Origin: Flavobacterium psychrophilum
Lineage (GTDB): Bacteria; Bacteroidota; Bacteroidia; Flavobacteriales; Flavobacteriaceae
Direction: 5' to 3'
DNA length: 5,475 bases
Assembly: GCA_003243255.1 (NCBI GenBank)
Contig: QFQM01000273.1
Coordinates: forward strand, 1-5,475
A program made the translations under genes and the position numbers. The notes under the pieces are model-generated. The model saw only the letters and a program-made list of their open reading frames with translations. It did no database searches and had not been told where the DNA came from. Below, one piece after another: positions 1-5,319 of this stretch (positions within the stretch are counted from its first letter, which is position 1; the number at the start of each line of letters is the position of its first letter).

Positions 1-32
1 TGTACGTGTTTGAGCCTGGAAACGACACGCCG

Positions 33-140
33 CTATGAGTTAACATCCCAATTGCCACTATTAACCACAGCGGCAACTGCTACTGAAAGAATCACTGAGA
101 AAAAGATCATACCTTGAAGGGTAAAATCCATATAACTCAT
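33..140 (-). CDS. possible 35-aa single-pass membrane micro-ORF
   Basis: This is a short open frame just beyond the CCA end of the tRNA fragment and pointing away from it. It starts at ATG 140 or at the in-frame ATG 131. The peptide has a short polar N-terminus, one hydrophobic stretch of about 17 residues (IFFSVILSVAVAAVV), and a polar tail ending NWDVNS, so it looks like a one-helix inner-membrane microprotein. No clear Shine-Dalgarno sequence precedes either ATG; there is at most a GAG upstream of the inner one. I do not recognise the protein. If the element starts at the att site, this frame belongs to the host flank rather than to the element. It could equally be a chance frame. Confidence 0.25.
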   Translation of the reverse strand: MSYMDFTLQGMIFFSVILSVAVAAVVNSGNWDVNS

Positions 141-164
141 TGATTTTAAATGGTTTTGATGTGA

Positions 165-213
165 TGGTGCCGATAATAGGAGTCGAACCTACGACCTTCG
201 CATTACGAATGCG
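165..213 (-). other. thrW: attachment site: 3' 49 bp of tRNA-Thr(CGT) (thrW)
   Basis: Read on the minus strand, this segment holds the anticodon stem-loop (loop TTCGTAA, anticodon CGT), the variable loop, a full T arm (GTAGG, TTCGACT, CCTAT), the 3' acceptor strand TATCGGC, the discriminator A and an encoded CCA. The D arm and the 5' acceptor strand are absent. Upstream of the CGCA of the anticodon stem, the sequence changes to unrelated AT-rich DNA at 214. A 3' tRNA fragment ending abruptly beside an integrase gene is the classic att duplicate left by integration into a tRNA gene. The intact copy should lie at the other end of the element. From memory, the 49 bases match Escherichia coli thrW, the known site of the CP4-6 prophage. 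The fragment cannot fold into a working tRNA. Confidence 0.9.
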
Positions 214-260
214 TAAATTGGTCCTGTAAAATCAATACCTATCGAATTTAAATAGATTTT

Positions 261-280
261 TTGCCACAATATTGCCACAG
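261..280 (+). repeat. tandem TTGCCACA direct repeats (candidate integrase arm sites)
   Basis: TTGCCACA occurs at 261 and again at 272, an 11-bp spacing of about one helical turn, midway between the att fragment and the integrase start. A third TTGCCAC lies at 52-58 on the other side of the tRNA fragment. Short direct repeats next to att are typical arm-type binding sites for the N-terminal domain of tyrosine recombinases, and they can also let the integrase repress its own promoter. The binding role is inferred from position and spacing only. Confidence 0.4.
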
Positions 281-301
281 TTCGTTAGGAATCAGACAGA
301 A

Positions 302-1375
302 ATGGCGACTATACGCAAACGTGGTAACTACCAATGGGAAGCTCAAATCCGTAAACGTGGTTTTCCCTCTCAAACCAAAACCTTTAACACCAAAGTAGAA
401 GCAGATGCTTGGGCCAAAATGATCGAGTCAGAAATGGCGAGAGGAGTTTGGCTTAGCCGCAGCGAAGCGGAATCTACGACATTGTATGAAGCCCTAACGC
501 GCTATGAAAAAGAGATTGTTCCCGACAAAAAAGGAGCAGTGCAAGACCGATCATTGGTGCGGATACTAAAAGGCACTCAGCTGGCAAAAAACTATATGGC
601 CAGCATCAGGAGTGCCGATGTCGCCAAGCTAAGAGATGAATGGTTGAAAATTTATGCTCCTGCAACCGTTTTAAGGCGTTTGGCCTTACTTTCTCATGTA
701 TTCAATGTTTCGCGGAAAGAATGGGGCATGGAGAGCCTGCTGAACCCCGTAGAGGCCATTCGCAAACCCCAACCCAAGAACTCAAGGACCAGACGCCTGG
801 AAGCGCTGCCTTTAGTTTCTGAGCAAACCGGTGTTACGTCAGGAAAGGAATTAGCCAACGAGATCGAACATATCATTGCCGCAACACATTCATTAGTATT
901 GCCAGCAATCATTCTTCTGGCGTTAGAGACAGCCATGCGCCGTAGCGAAATTGCAGAACTTCGATGGCGCTTTATCGATCTTGATAGGCGAGTTGCACAT
1001 CTGCCGGATACTAAGAATGGTAATGCTCGCGATGTCCCCTTATCCACAAAGGCTGTTATGGTACTATCCAATCTAAAGGAGCGTTCTAAACAAGCTGATG
1101 ACAAGGTTTTTGGAATGCGTGCCGATGCGATCACCCGCGCTTTTGATCGAGCTGTAAAGCGCGCCAGAGAAAGATATGAACAAGCTAAACCTCAATGTGA
1201 TGACACCTTCCTCAAAGATTTAAGATTTCACGATCTCCGGCATGAAGCGACCTCTCGCTTGGCTGAGATTTTCCCCATGCACGAGCTGACAAAAATCACG
1301 GGGCATAAAGACCCGAGAATGCTAATGCGGTATTATCATCCAAAAGCTGAGGATTTAGCGTTAAAGTTGAAATAA
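302..1375 (+). CDS. int: tyrosine recombinase / site-specific integrase
   Basis: This 357-aa tyrosine recombinase catalyses integration and excision of the element at the adjacent tRNA-Thr site. Residues 1 to about 55 form a basic arm-type DNA-binding domain starting MATIRKRG, with the strand pattern of AP2-like integrase N-termini. Residues about 60-160 are the helical core-binding domain, and about 190-357 the catalytic domain. All catalytic residues are visible: Arg213 (TAMRRSEI), Lys238 (TKNG), His310 and Arg313 (HDLRH), His335 (TGHKD) and the nucleophile Tyr344 (MRYYHP), nine residues after His335 as usual. ATG 302 is preferred because AGGA lies about 11 bp upstream and the family begins this way. 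An in-frame TTG at 272 would add ten residues that do not look like part of the protein. The gene lies 88 bp from att and appears intact. The leader has no convincing promoter; TTGGTC at 218 with TATCGA at 240 is a weak candidate. Confidence 0.95.
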   Translation: MATIRKRGNYQWEAQIRKRGFPSQTKTFNTKVEADAWAKMIESEMARGVWLSRSEAESTTLYEALTRYEKEIVPDKKGAVQDRSLVRILKGTQLAKNYMASIRSADVAKLRDEWLKIYAPATVLRRLALLSHVFNVSRKEWGMESLLNPVEAIRKPQPKNSRTRRLEALPLVSEQTGVTSGKELANEIEHIIAATHSLVLPAIILLALETAMRRSEIAELRWRFIDLDRRVAHLPDTKNGNARDVPLSTKAVMVLSNLKERSKQADDKVFGMRADAITRAFDRAVKRARERYEQAKPQCDDTFLKDLRFHDLRHEATSRLAEIFPMHELTKITGHKDPRMLMRYYHPKAEDLALKLK

Positions 1376-1385
1376 AGGATATCTT

Positions 1386-2333
1386 ATGCGTTACATTAGA
1401 AAACACATTGCAAATTTTGATTTCAATATTGTATCCATTATATATTTGCTGATTGCTTGCATTGTAATCATGAAGTTCCCATTATTACTTCAAGATAAAA
1501 CCTTCTTAGGTTGTGGATTATTCCTCTCGGTAGCATTCATTTTTTGTGCCTATAACAACAAAAAAACAATCGTCAATAAAATGATTGAGCACAGCATCAT
1601 TAAATGGATTGGAACAGTATTGATTTTTTCAATTTGTATGTGGTATGCAAAACATAAAATTAATTTTGATTACGATATTCAACCGGAATACTTAATATAC
1701 TCATCTTATGGTTATGCTTTCGCAATGGCCATTCCTCTATCTCTATCCATTTATGGCCTTAGCATTTTCATATACTTATACTTTGGAAGAATTACTGCTT
1801 ATCAATGCTTTTACGCGGCAATTTTGACCATCCCTTTTTCTGCAATGCTAAGAGAGACGATTGAAAAAAACCAAGAGGTTGATTTCAAAGTTATTATGTT
1901 GTTAGTTTTCGGGTTAGCTTTCGGTATCGTAACCATGTTCAAAGCAATGCAAAAAACAAATAAAGAATCAACTTCATCCAATAAAAAGAATCTATTATAC
2001 ATTGCAAAAACAATGGCACAAGATATTAATAGAGCAAAACTAATTTTAATGATATGGTTTAAAAAAATACTTATATGTTCGAATAGCTACTTAAGAGTTG
2101 CAGATCTATTATCGACAGCAATTGCATTATTATTCATTGGTGTTTTTTCAATAAAGATAATACCAGAGCATCAGAAGTCTTTTCTTTTACTTGATGCTTT
2201 TTCTAAGACAGATTGCAATACAAAAAAAGATTCATTTTCATACATCAGGAAATCGAAAAACGAATGCTACAGAATTAATTCTAAAGGAATAGAAGTTATC
2301 GAAATGATATCATTTACCTCATCAGCTGATTAA
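1386..2333 (+). CDS. unrecognised seven-helix membrane protein, integrase-linked cargo
   Basis: I do not recognise this 315-aa protein. Hydrophobic segments lie near residues 13-33, 40-56, 73-88, 105-133, 138-154, 168-187 and 241-259. A lysine-rich stretch (about 188-235) sits between the last two helices. The basic N-terminus (RYIRKH) favours N-in, so seven helices would put the last 55 residues in the periplasm. That tail has two cysteines, Cys277 and Cys294, which could form a disulfide there. The Shine-Dalgarno AAGGA (1375-1379) begins on the last base of the integrase stop codon and is 6 nt from the ATG, which suggests co-transcription with int. The gene is visibly richer in A and T than the integrase or trbJ, with many A and T runs, pointing to a separate origin. 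A cargo role such as exclusion, immunity or phage defence is possible, but no motif supports any one of these. Confidence 0.75.
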   Translation: MRYIRKHIANFDFNIVSIIYLLIACIVIMKFPLLLQDKTFLGCGLFLSVAFIFCAYNNKKTIVNKMIEHSIIKWIGTVLIFSICMWYAKHKINFDYDIQPEYLIYSSYGYAFAMAIPLSLSIYGLSIFIYLYFGRITAYQCFYAAILTIPFSAMLRETIEKNQEVDFKVIMLLVFGLAFGIVTMFKAMQKTNKESTSSNKKNLLYIAKTMAQDINRAKLILMIWFKKILICSNSYLRVADLLSTAIALLFIGVFSIKIIPEHQKSFLLLDAFSKTDCNTKKDSFSYIRKSKNECYRINSKGIEVIEMISFTSSAD

Positions 2334-2346
2334 AACATAGGTAGTA

Positions 2347-2547
2347 ATGAAAATGGATGAGACCACGAAGAGAAAAAGGATTGAGGCATTTAGGAAAGCA
2401 GAGGCTAGCTTATATTTATCAGGTAAAGATCCTCGCGGGTCAGAATTTTACCAGAAAATAAAGGATGAAGTTATAAGAGGTAAGCTAACTTATGAAGAGG
2501 CAAAAGCAGAGATTTTAAATCACCATATAGAGAAATCGAAAAAATAA
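2347..2547 (+). CDS. VbhA-like (Fic-type) antitoxin homologue, orphan
   Basis: This small, highly charged helical protein of 66 aa resembles VbhA, the antitoxin that blocks the Fic adenylyltransferase toxin VbhT in Bartonella. Compared from memory, the aligned features are an Arg/Lys-rich first helix, then ASLYLSGKDP (residues 20-29) against ASQRLEGLEP of VbhA, then a later helix VIRGKLTYEEAKAEIL matching the VVGEL...DVIKDL segment. VbhA inhibits through the motif S-x-x-x-E-G, in which Glu24 blocks ATP positioning in the Fic site. Here Ser21 and Gly26 are kept but the Glu position is Ser25. No Fic gene (HxFx[D/E]GNGR) is in the window. It starts at ATG 2347 with AGG five bases upstream; ATG 2353 is an alternative. 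It follows the membrane-protein gene by 13 bp and is probably in the same transcript. Confidence 0.72.
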   Translation: MKMDETTKRKRIEAFRKAEASLYLSGKDPRGSEFYQKIKDEVIRGKLTYEEAKAEILNHHIEKSKK

Positions 2548-2552
2548 GAAAA

Positions 2553-2573
2553 AGGCTAACATTATGTTAGCCT
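2553..2573. terminator. hairpin terminator between convergent genes
   Basis: The sequence is a perfect 8-bp inverted repeat, AGGCTAAC and GTTAGCCT, around the loop ATTAT. It starts 5 bp after the antitoxin stop and ends 6 bp before the stop of the leftward 70-aa gene. On the minus strand the hairpin is followed by TTTTTCTTATTTTTT, a good U-tract, so it should stop the leftward trb transcript well. On the plus strand the tail ATCTTCTC is weaker. Its position and symmetry suggest a shared bidirectional terminator. Confidence 0.72.
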
Positions 2574-2579
2574 ATCTTC

Positions 2580-2792
2580 TCAATGATTATTCCTATAACT
2601 AAAAATTGCTTTTTTCAATAACTCCGTTTGCTCATCAGCATCATCATAATTATAAATTCCCGTAGCAGAATAATACTCTTCGATGCATAGAATATTTATC
2701 AATGGTTCACAAATCTCTTTAATAAACTCCTTGTTGTTATCGGCAAAAATAATTTTTATTCCTTCCAAAACAAAGCTATTATAACCAGCCAT
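2580..2792 (-). CDS. small conserved-looking hypothetical protein after trbL
   Basis: I do not recognise this 70-aa protein. It has no membrane segment or signal peptide. The sequence looks soluble and mixed alpha/beta: strand-like FVLEGIKIIFAD (residues 7-18), a helix KEFIKEICEPLINIL (21-35), a polar acidic stretch YNYDDADEQTE (47-57), and a final helix LLKKAIFSY. Two cysteines lie at 28 and 36. Evidence that it is real includes a consensus Shine-Dalgarno AAGGAGG (2799-2805) at 6-nt spacing, a stop codon just before a terminator, and a plausible amino-acid mix. It is the last gene of the leftward cluster, 69 bp after trbL and separated from it by a hairpin, so its expression may differ from the conjugation genes. 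An accessory conjugation role is only a guess. Confidence 0.65.
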   Translation of the reverse strand: MAGYNSFVLEGIKIIFADNNKEFIKEICEPLINILCIEEYYSATGIYNYDDADEQTELLKKAIFSYRNNH

Positions 2793-2796
2793 TATC

Positions 2797-2812
2797 CACC
2801 TCCTTACAGGTG
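2797..2812 (-). promoter_or_regulatory. consensus ribosome binding site inside a small hairpin
   Basis: On the minus strand CACCT (2812-2808) can pair with AGGTG (2801-2797), and the second arm overlaps the Shine-Dalgarno AAGGAGG (2805-2799) of the 70-aa gene. The stem is only 5 bp with a 6-nt loop (GTAAGG), so any masking of the site would be weak. The strong Shine-Dalgarno itself is clear and fixes the start at 2792. Control by the hairpin is inference. Confidence 0.45.
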
Positions 2813-2822
2813 TTTAGTGGAA

Positions 2823-2854
2823 GCGTCAGTTAACGTTACCGCGCTAACTGACGC
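2823..2854. repeat. 10-bp inverted repeat between trbL and the last gene
   Basis: GCGTCAGTTA (2823-2832) is perfectly repeated in inverse at 2845-2854 around a 12-nt middle. Two further C-G pairs are possible inside after a single mismatch. It lies 7 bp after the trbL stop in the leftward transcript and before the ribosome binding site of the 70-aa gene. No U-tract follows it on the minus strand (TTCCACTAAAC), so it is not a standard intrinsic terminator. An attenuator, an mRNA 3'-end stabiliser, or a protein-binding palindrome are all possible. Confidence 0.6.
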
Positions 2855-2861
2855 GCCTAAA

Positions 2862-4256
2862 TCAAGATTTTTTACTGCCAGTTAAACTATCACCCTCAAA
2901 CTCATCCTGTTCGTGGTTAGTCTGACGATCGGCTGTGTGTTTACGTATTTGATTCGCTATTTCCCCACCAACGGTCTGTTGTCTTCGGATAGAATTAGTA
3001 CTTCCCTTCATCATCTGATACTCCGAAGCTCCGTTAGACAACCCGCTCGCCATGTGAGAAGCCATGCGGCCAGCTCGTGAGAATGATGAAGCAAACCCCT
3101 GGCTTCCTCCGCTGACGCTACCTGTATTACTCCCTGCAGAAGAACCACCGGAACCGCCTGATGGTTGTCCTCCAGAAGTATCTACGGAACCGGTATCTTC
3201 CCCTCCGCCAAATCCTCCACCTGAACCACCTTTATCACCAGAACCAGATTCTTCGGCCATCGCCGCTTGTGCAGATTCAAATGCTGCTTTTAGAGCGGAA
3301 GCACCACCACTGACTTGAGCTGTAGCACTCATTGCCATTGCCCCAGCGCCACTGATTGCAGTAGTAGCAGCGCCAGTAATCATACCTGCTCCAAAACCAC
3401 CGATCCCTTGTAAGGACGCTCCTCCAACAACGCCTGATAACAACAACGGTAATTTATTCGTCAATACTAAAAGAATAATTGACGCCAGAAGTAAAACAAT
3501 AAGACTATTAAGATCAGGAATATCATTTTTAATAATAGAAAAATACTGATCTATAAATGATTGCCCAATCCCAATGATTAATGTCATCGTAAATAACTGA
3601 ATACCAATCGATAATACTGTGCGTAAGTAATTTATTGCTATATCAGAAGTCCATTTCGAGCCACCAAACCCAAGCAAAATAACTCCTGCATAACACAACA
3701 CCCATGCAGAAACTAACATTATTAGCATATTTATCGCGATAAGCGCCATTACTACTAATACTATTATCGCGACGGTTATCATAATGGTCGAAATCATTGG
3801 AGACCAAATTGATGCTGCTGAACTGACCTTTGTTAATATCACAAATGCCATATCCACTATGCTGGAGGGTGAAATACCAGTACTTGTTCCTAAAGCATTT
3901 GCTGCAAGTTGTCTCATTGAGTTAATTATAGATTGTGATATGGCTGGGCCGTTGATTAAAAGATAATAAAAAAAACCAATCACGGCAAAAAAACGAACTA
4001 TTTCTGCAAGTGCACTGATTAAACCTTCCCCTTGCATCGCCAACATACCAAATGTCCAAACCATACTTATTAATACCAGCCCCCAGAACAGCCAATTTGC
4101 ATAATCACCAATTACTAATGACCATGTGCTGGCTACTTGCTGAAACTTATCTAATAACGTATCAAGTAATCCGCTACTATCTAATTGACCAGCATAAGCA
4201 TTTACAGAAAACAAAAAAACCATTCCTAAAAAAGTGAGCTTGCTTACTATTCTCAT
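2862..4256 (-). CDS. trbL: P-type conjugative transfer protein TrbL (VirB6-like)
   Basis: TrbL is the polytopic inner-membrane core of the P-type type IV secretion channel, equivalent to VirB6. This 464-aa copy has an N-terminal signal-like segment (MRIVSKLTFLGMVFLFSVNAYA, written here as basic start MRIVSK plus hydrophobic core ending AYA-G near residue 22). About six membrane helices follow, between residues 50 and 270. An Ala/Gly-rich stretch lies at about 275-320, a long Gly/Ser low-complexity region at about 335-390, and a charged C-terminal tail comes last. This layout is characteristic of TrbL. ATG 4256 sits 2 nt after the trbK stop, with GAGA nine bases upstream. The in-frame ATG 4265, overlapping the trbK end, is possible but has GAGA directly against it. 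Either start implies translational coupling to trbK. The gene appears complete. Confidence 0.9.
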   Translation of the reverse strand: MRIVSKLTFLGMVFLFSVNAYAGQLDSSGLLDTLLDKFQQVASTWSLVIGDYANWLFWGLVLISMVWTFGMLAMQGEGLISALAEIVRFFAVIGFFYYLLINGPAISQSIINSMRQLAANALGTSTGISPSSIVDMAFVILTKVSSAASIWSPMISTIMITVAIIVLVVMALIAINMLIMLVSAWVLCYAGVILLGFGGSKWTSDIAINYLRTVLSIGIQLFTMTLIIGIGQSFIDQYFSIIKNDIPDLNSLIVLLLASIILLVLTNKLPLLLSGVVGGASLQGIGGFGAGMITGAATTAISGAGAMAMSATAQVSGGASALKAAFESAQAAMAEESGSGDKGGSGGGFGGGEDTGSVDTSGGQPSGGSGGSSAGSNTGSVSGGSQGFASSFSRAGRMASHMASGLSNGASEYQMMKGSTNSIRRQQTVGGEIANQIRKHTADRQTNHEQDEFEGDSLTGSKKS

Positions 4257-4258
4257 AA

Positions 4259-4432
4259 TTACCATTCTCGCTTAGGGCTAGGATTGTTATTGCCACGCAG
4301 GGCACATTTATCGTAGTTATGTTCGTTCAATTTATTCTCTGACGTCGATAAACAATCTTCATCTTTTTTATCGCAAGAGCATAGAATTAATGAAATTATT
4401 AGAATAAAAATGACCAAAAGTTTATCTTTCAT
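4259..4432 (-). CDS. trbK: entry-exclusion lipoprotein, TrbK-like
   Basis: This 57-aa lipoprotein lies exactly where trbK sits in RP4-type operons, between trbJ and trbL. TrbK in the inner membrane of a plasmid-bearing cell reduces entry of a related plasmid. Residues 1-17 form a basic start (MKDK) and a hydrophobic core, and 17-20 are the lipobox LCSC, with Cys20 as the lipid-carrying residue. The next residue is Asp, the signal for retention in the inner membrane, which agrees with the known location of RP4 TrbK. The mature part is short and polar with Cys27 and Cys43, and ends PSPKREW. GGGAG lies upstream of ATG 4432, 11 bp after the trbJ stop, and the gene runs into the trbL start. Assignment rests on position and lipobox, not on sequence identity, as this family is very variable. 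Confidence 0.8.
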   Translation of the reverse strand: MKDKLLVIFILIISLILCSCDKKDEDCLSTSENKLNEHNYDKCALRGNNNPSPKREW

Positions 4433-4443
4433 TCAGCTCTCCC

Positions 4444-5238
4444 TCACCAAATTCGCTTCGGGCTTGGTGTGTTCTCGCCAGCTAACGCTTTTTCATCAGC
4501 GACTATTTGTTGGGCTTCTTTATCAGCCTCAGCCTGTGCCAGTGTTGCTGCAGCGTTTTGCTGAGCTACCAGAAGCGAGCGGATTTGCAGCAACTGGTTC
4601 GTTTGAGCACTGGCAAGCTGGTTAGCGGCCTGAATAGCTTCCATTTGCCCTTGTGCGCCGGTTGCCTGCGTTTGCAAATCTGCAAGGTTGTCAGCATCGC
4701 TTTGCAGTGTTTCCTGCTGTTCGTCAAGAGCCTTAAATACAGCGTCATTGGCCTTTTTACGTGCCTCAGAGCTGTTCTGTTCAGCTTTGCGCAGTGCGCT
4801 AATTTCATCCGCAGTACATTCAACATTACTGTTAAAGCACGGTGATGAGCGGTAGTAATTCACGTCCTGATAACGTTTCAGATATGAATCAAGACTCCCG
4901 GCCTGGTTTTTGTAGTAATTAAGGGTGTCCTGCGCCTGCAACAATTTGTTGATGGTTGAATTGGCCTGATCCCAGATATAGGCTGCAGGTGCGACTGTAT
5001 TTTTGAGCATGTTTTCATACTGCTGCAGCTGCGTCTGGTACTGCTGGATCTGTTTTGCCACAGCCTGAACGTTGTTGACTGCGCTGATTGTGGTCTGCAC
5101 CACATTAGTACCATCGATTACAGGGATACCGGCTGTCGCCGGTAATGCCATGATGGACGCCAGGAAGGAAGCTGCTAATGATTTTTTAGCTGCTAAAATC
5201 CCTCTCAGTGATGAAAATACTCGGAGCATTAACTTCAT
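4444..5238 (-). CDS. trbJ: P-type conjugative transfer protein TrbJ (VirB5-like)
   Basis: TrbJ is the exported VirB5-like minor pilus or adhesion component of the P-type mating-pair apparatus; in RP4 it also takes part in entry exclusion together with TrbK. The 264-aa product has a long signal peptide with basic residues and a hydrophobic core, ending ATA-G near residue 36, followed by the family start GIPVIDGTNVVQTT. Residues 45-115 and 145-250 are long Gln/Ala-rich helices of coiled-coil character (QIQQYQTQLQQYENMLKN, then repeated Gln/Ala stretches). Between them lies a loop with Cys134 and Cys141, likely a disulfide in the periplasm. The start has a good Shine-Dalgarno (GAGGTGGG) at 5-6 nt. 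The C-terminus ends PSPKRIW, nearly the same as that of TrbK. Length and architecture are normal for the family. Confidence 0.92.
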   Translation of the reverse strand: MKLMLRVFSSLRGILAAKKSLAASFLASIMALPATAGIPVIDGTNVVQTTISAVNNVQAVAKQIQQYQTQLQQYENMLKNTVAPAAYIWDQANSTINKLLQAQDTLNYYKNQAGSLDSYLKRYQDVNYYRSSPCFNSNVECTADEISALRKAEQNSSEARKKANDAVFKALDEQQETLQSDADNLADLQTQATGAQGQMEAIQAANQLASAQTNQLLQIRSLLVAQQNAAATLAQAEADKEAQQIVADEKALAGENTPSPKRIW

Positions 5239-5264
5239 TTGCCCACCTCAAATTTAACTGATTA

Positions 5265-5293
5265 TTAATATTGAAAACTCGTACTTTTAACAA
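5265..5293 (-). promoter_or_regulatory. candidate sigma-70 promoter for trbJ-trbK-trbL
   Basis: On the minus strand TTGTTA (-35, 5293-5288) and TATTAA (-10, 5270-5265) are separated by exactly 17 bp in the 81-bp gap between the traJ stop and the trbJ start. Each box matches four of six consensus bases. A start point near 5258 would give a leader of about 20 nt that includes the Shine-Dalgarno. The gap is AT-rich throughout, so a chance match is possible. Confidence 0.35.
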
Positions 5294-5319
5294 ATACAGA
5301 TATTTAGGAAACCATAAAT

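Noticed and set aside
165..236. A complete tRNA gene on the minus strand
   Set aside because: The D arm and 5' acceptor strand are missing; bases from 214 on do not resemble a tRNA.
272..301. TTG start extending the integrase by ten residues
   Set aside because: The extension runs through the TTGCCACA repeat, has no Shine-Dalgarno before it, and the protein from ATG 302 begins with the usual MATIRKRG-type integrase N-terminus.
214..301. Integrase promoter TTGGTC / TATCGA with 16-bp spacing
   Set aside because: The -10 box is poor and the region is AT-rich enough to give such matches by chance; mentioned only as a weak candidate.
694..1134. 146-aa open frame on the minus strand within the integrase
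   Set aside because: The integrase has all catalytic residues and an unbroken frame; the antisense frame has a Ser/Arg-rich composition typical of a shadow.
2823..2854. Palindrome as an origin of transfer
   Set aside because: No MOBP nick core of the ATCCTG type is seen nearby, and a position after trbL is not where oriT of such systems usually lies (near traJ/traI).
3064..3318. Proline-rich open frame on the plus strand
   Set aside because: It is the reverse complement of the Gly/Ser-rich part of TrbL; Gly codons read backward give Pro. No start signals.
4507..5114. Several open frames on both strands over trbJ
   Set aside because: All overlap the well-supported trbJ frame, lack ribosome binding sites and give unlikely protein compositions.
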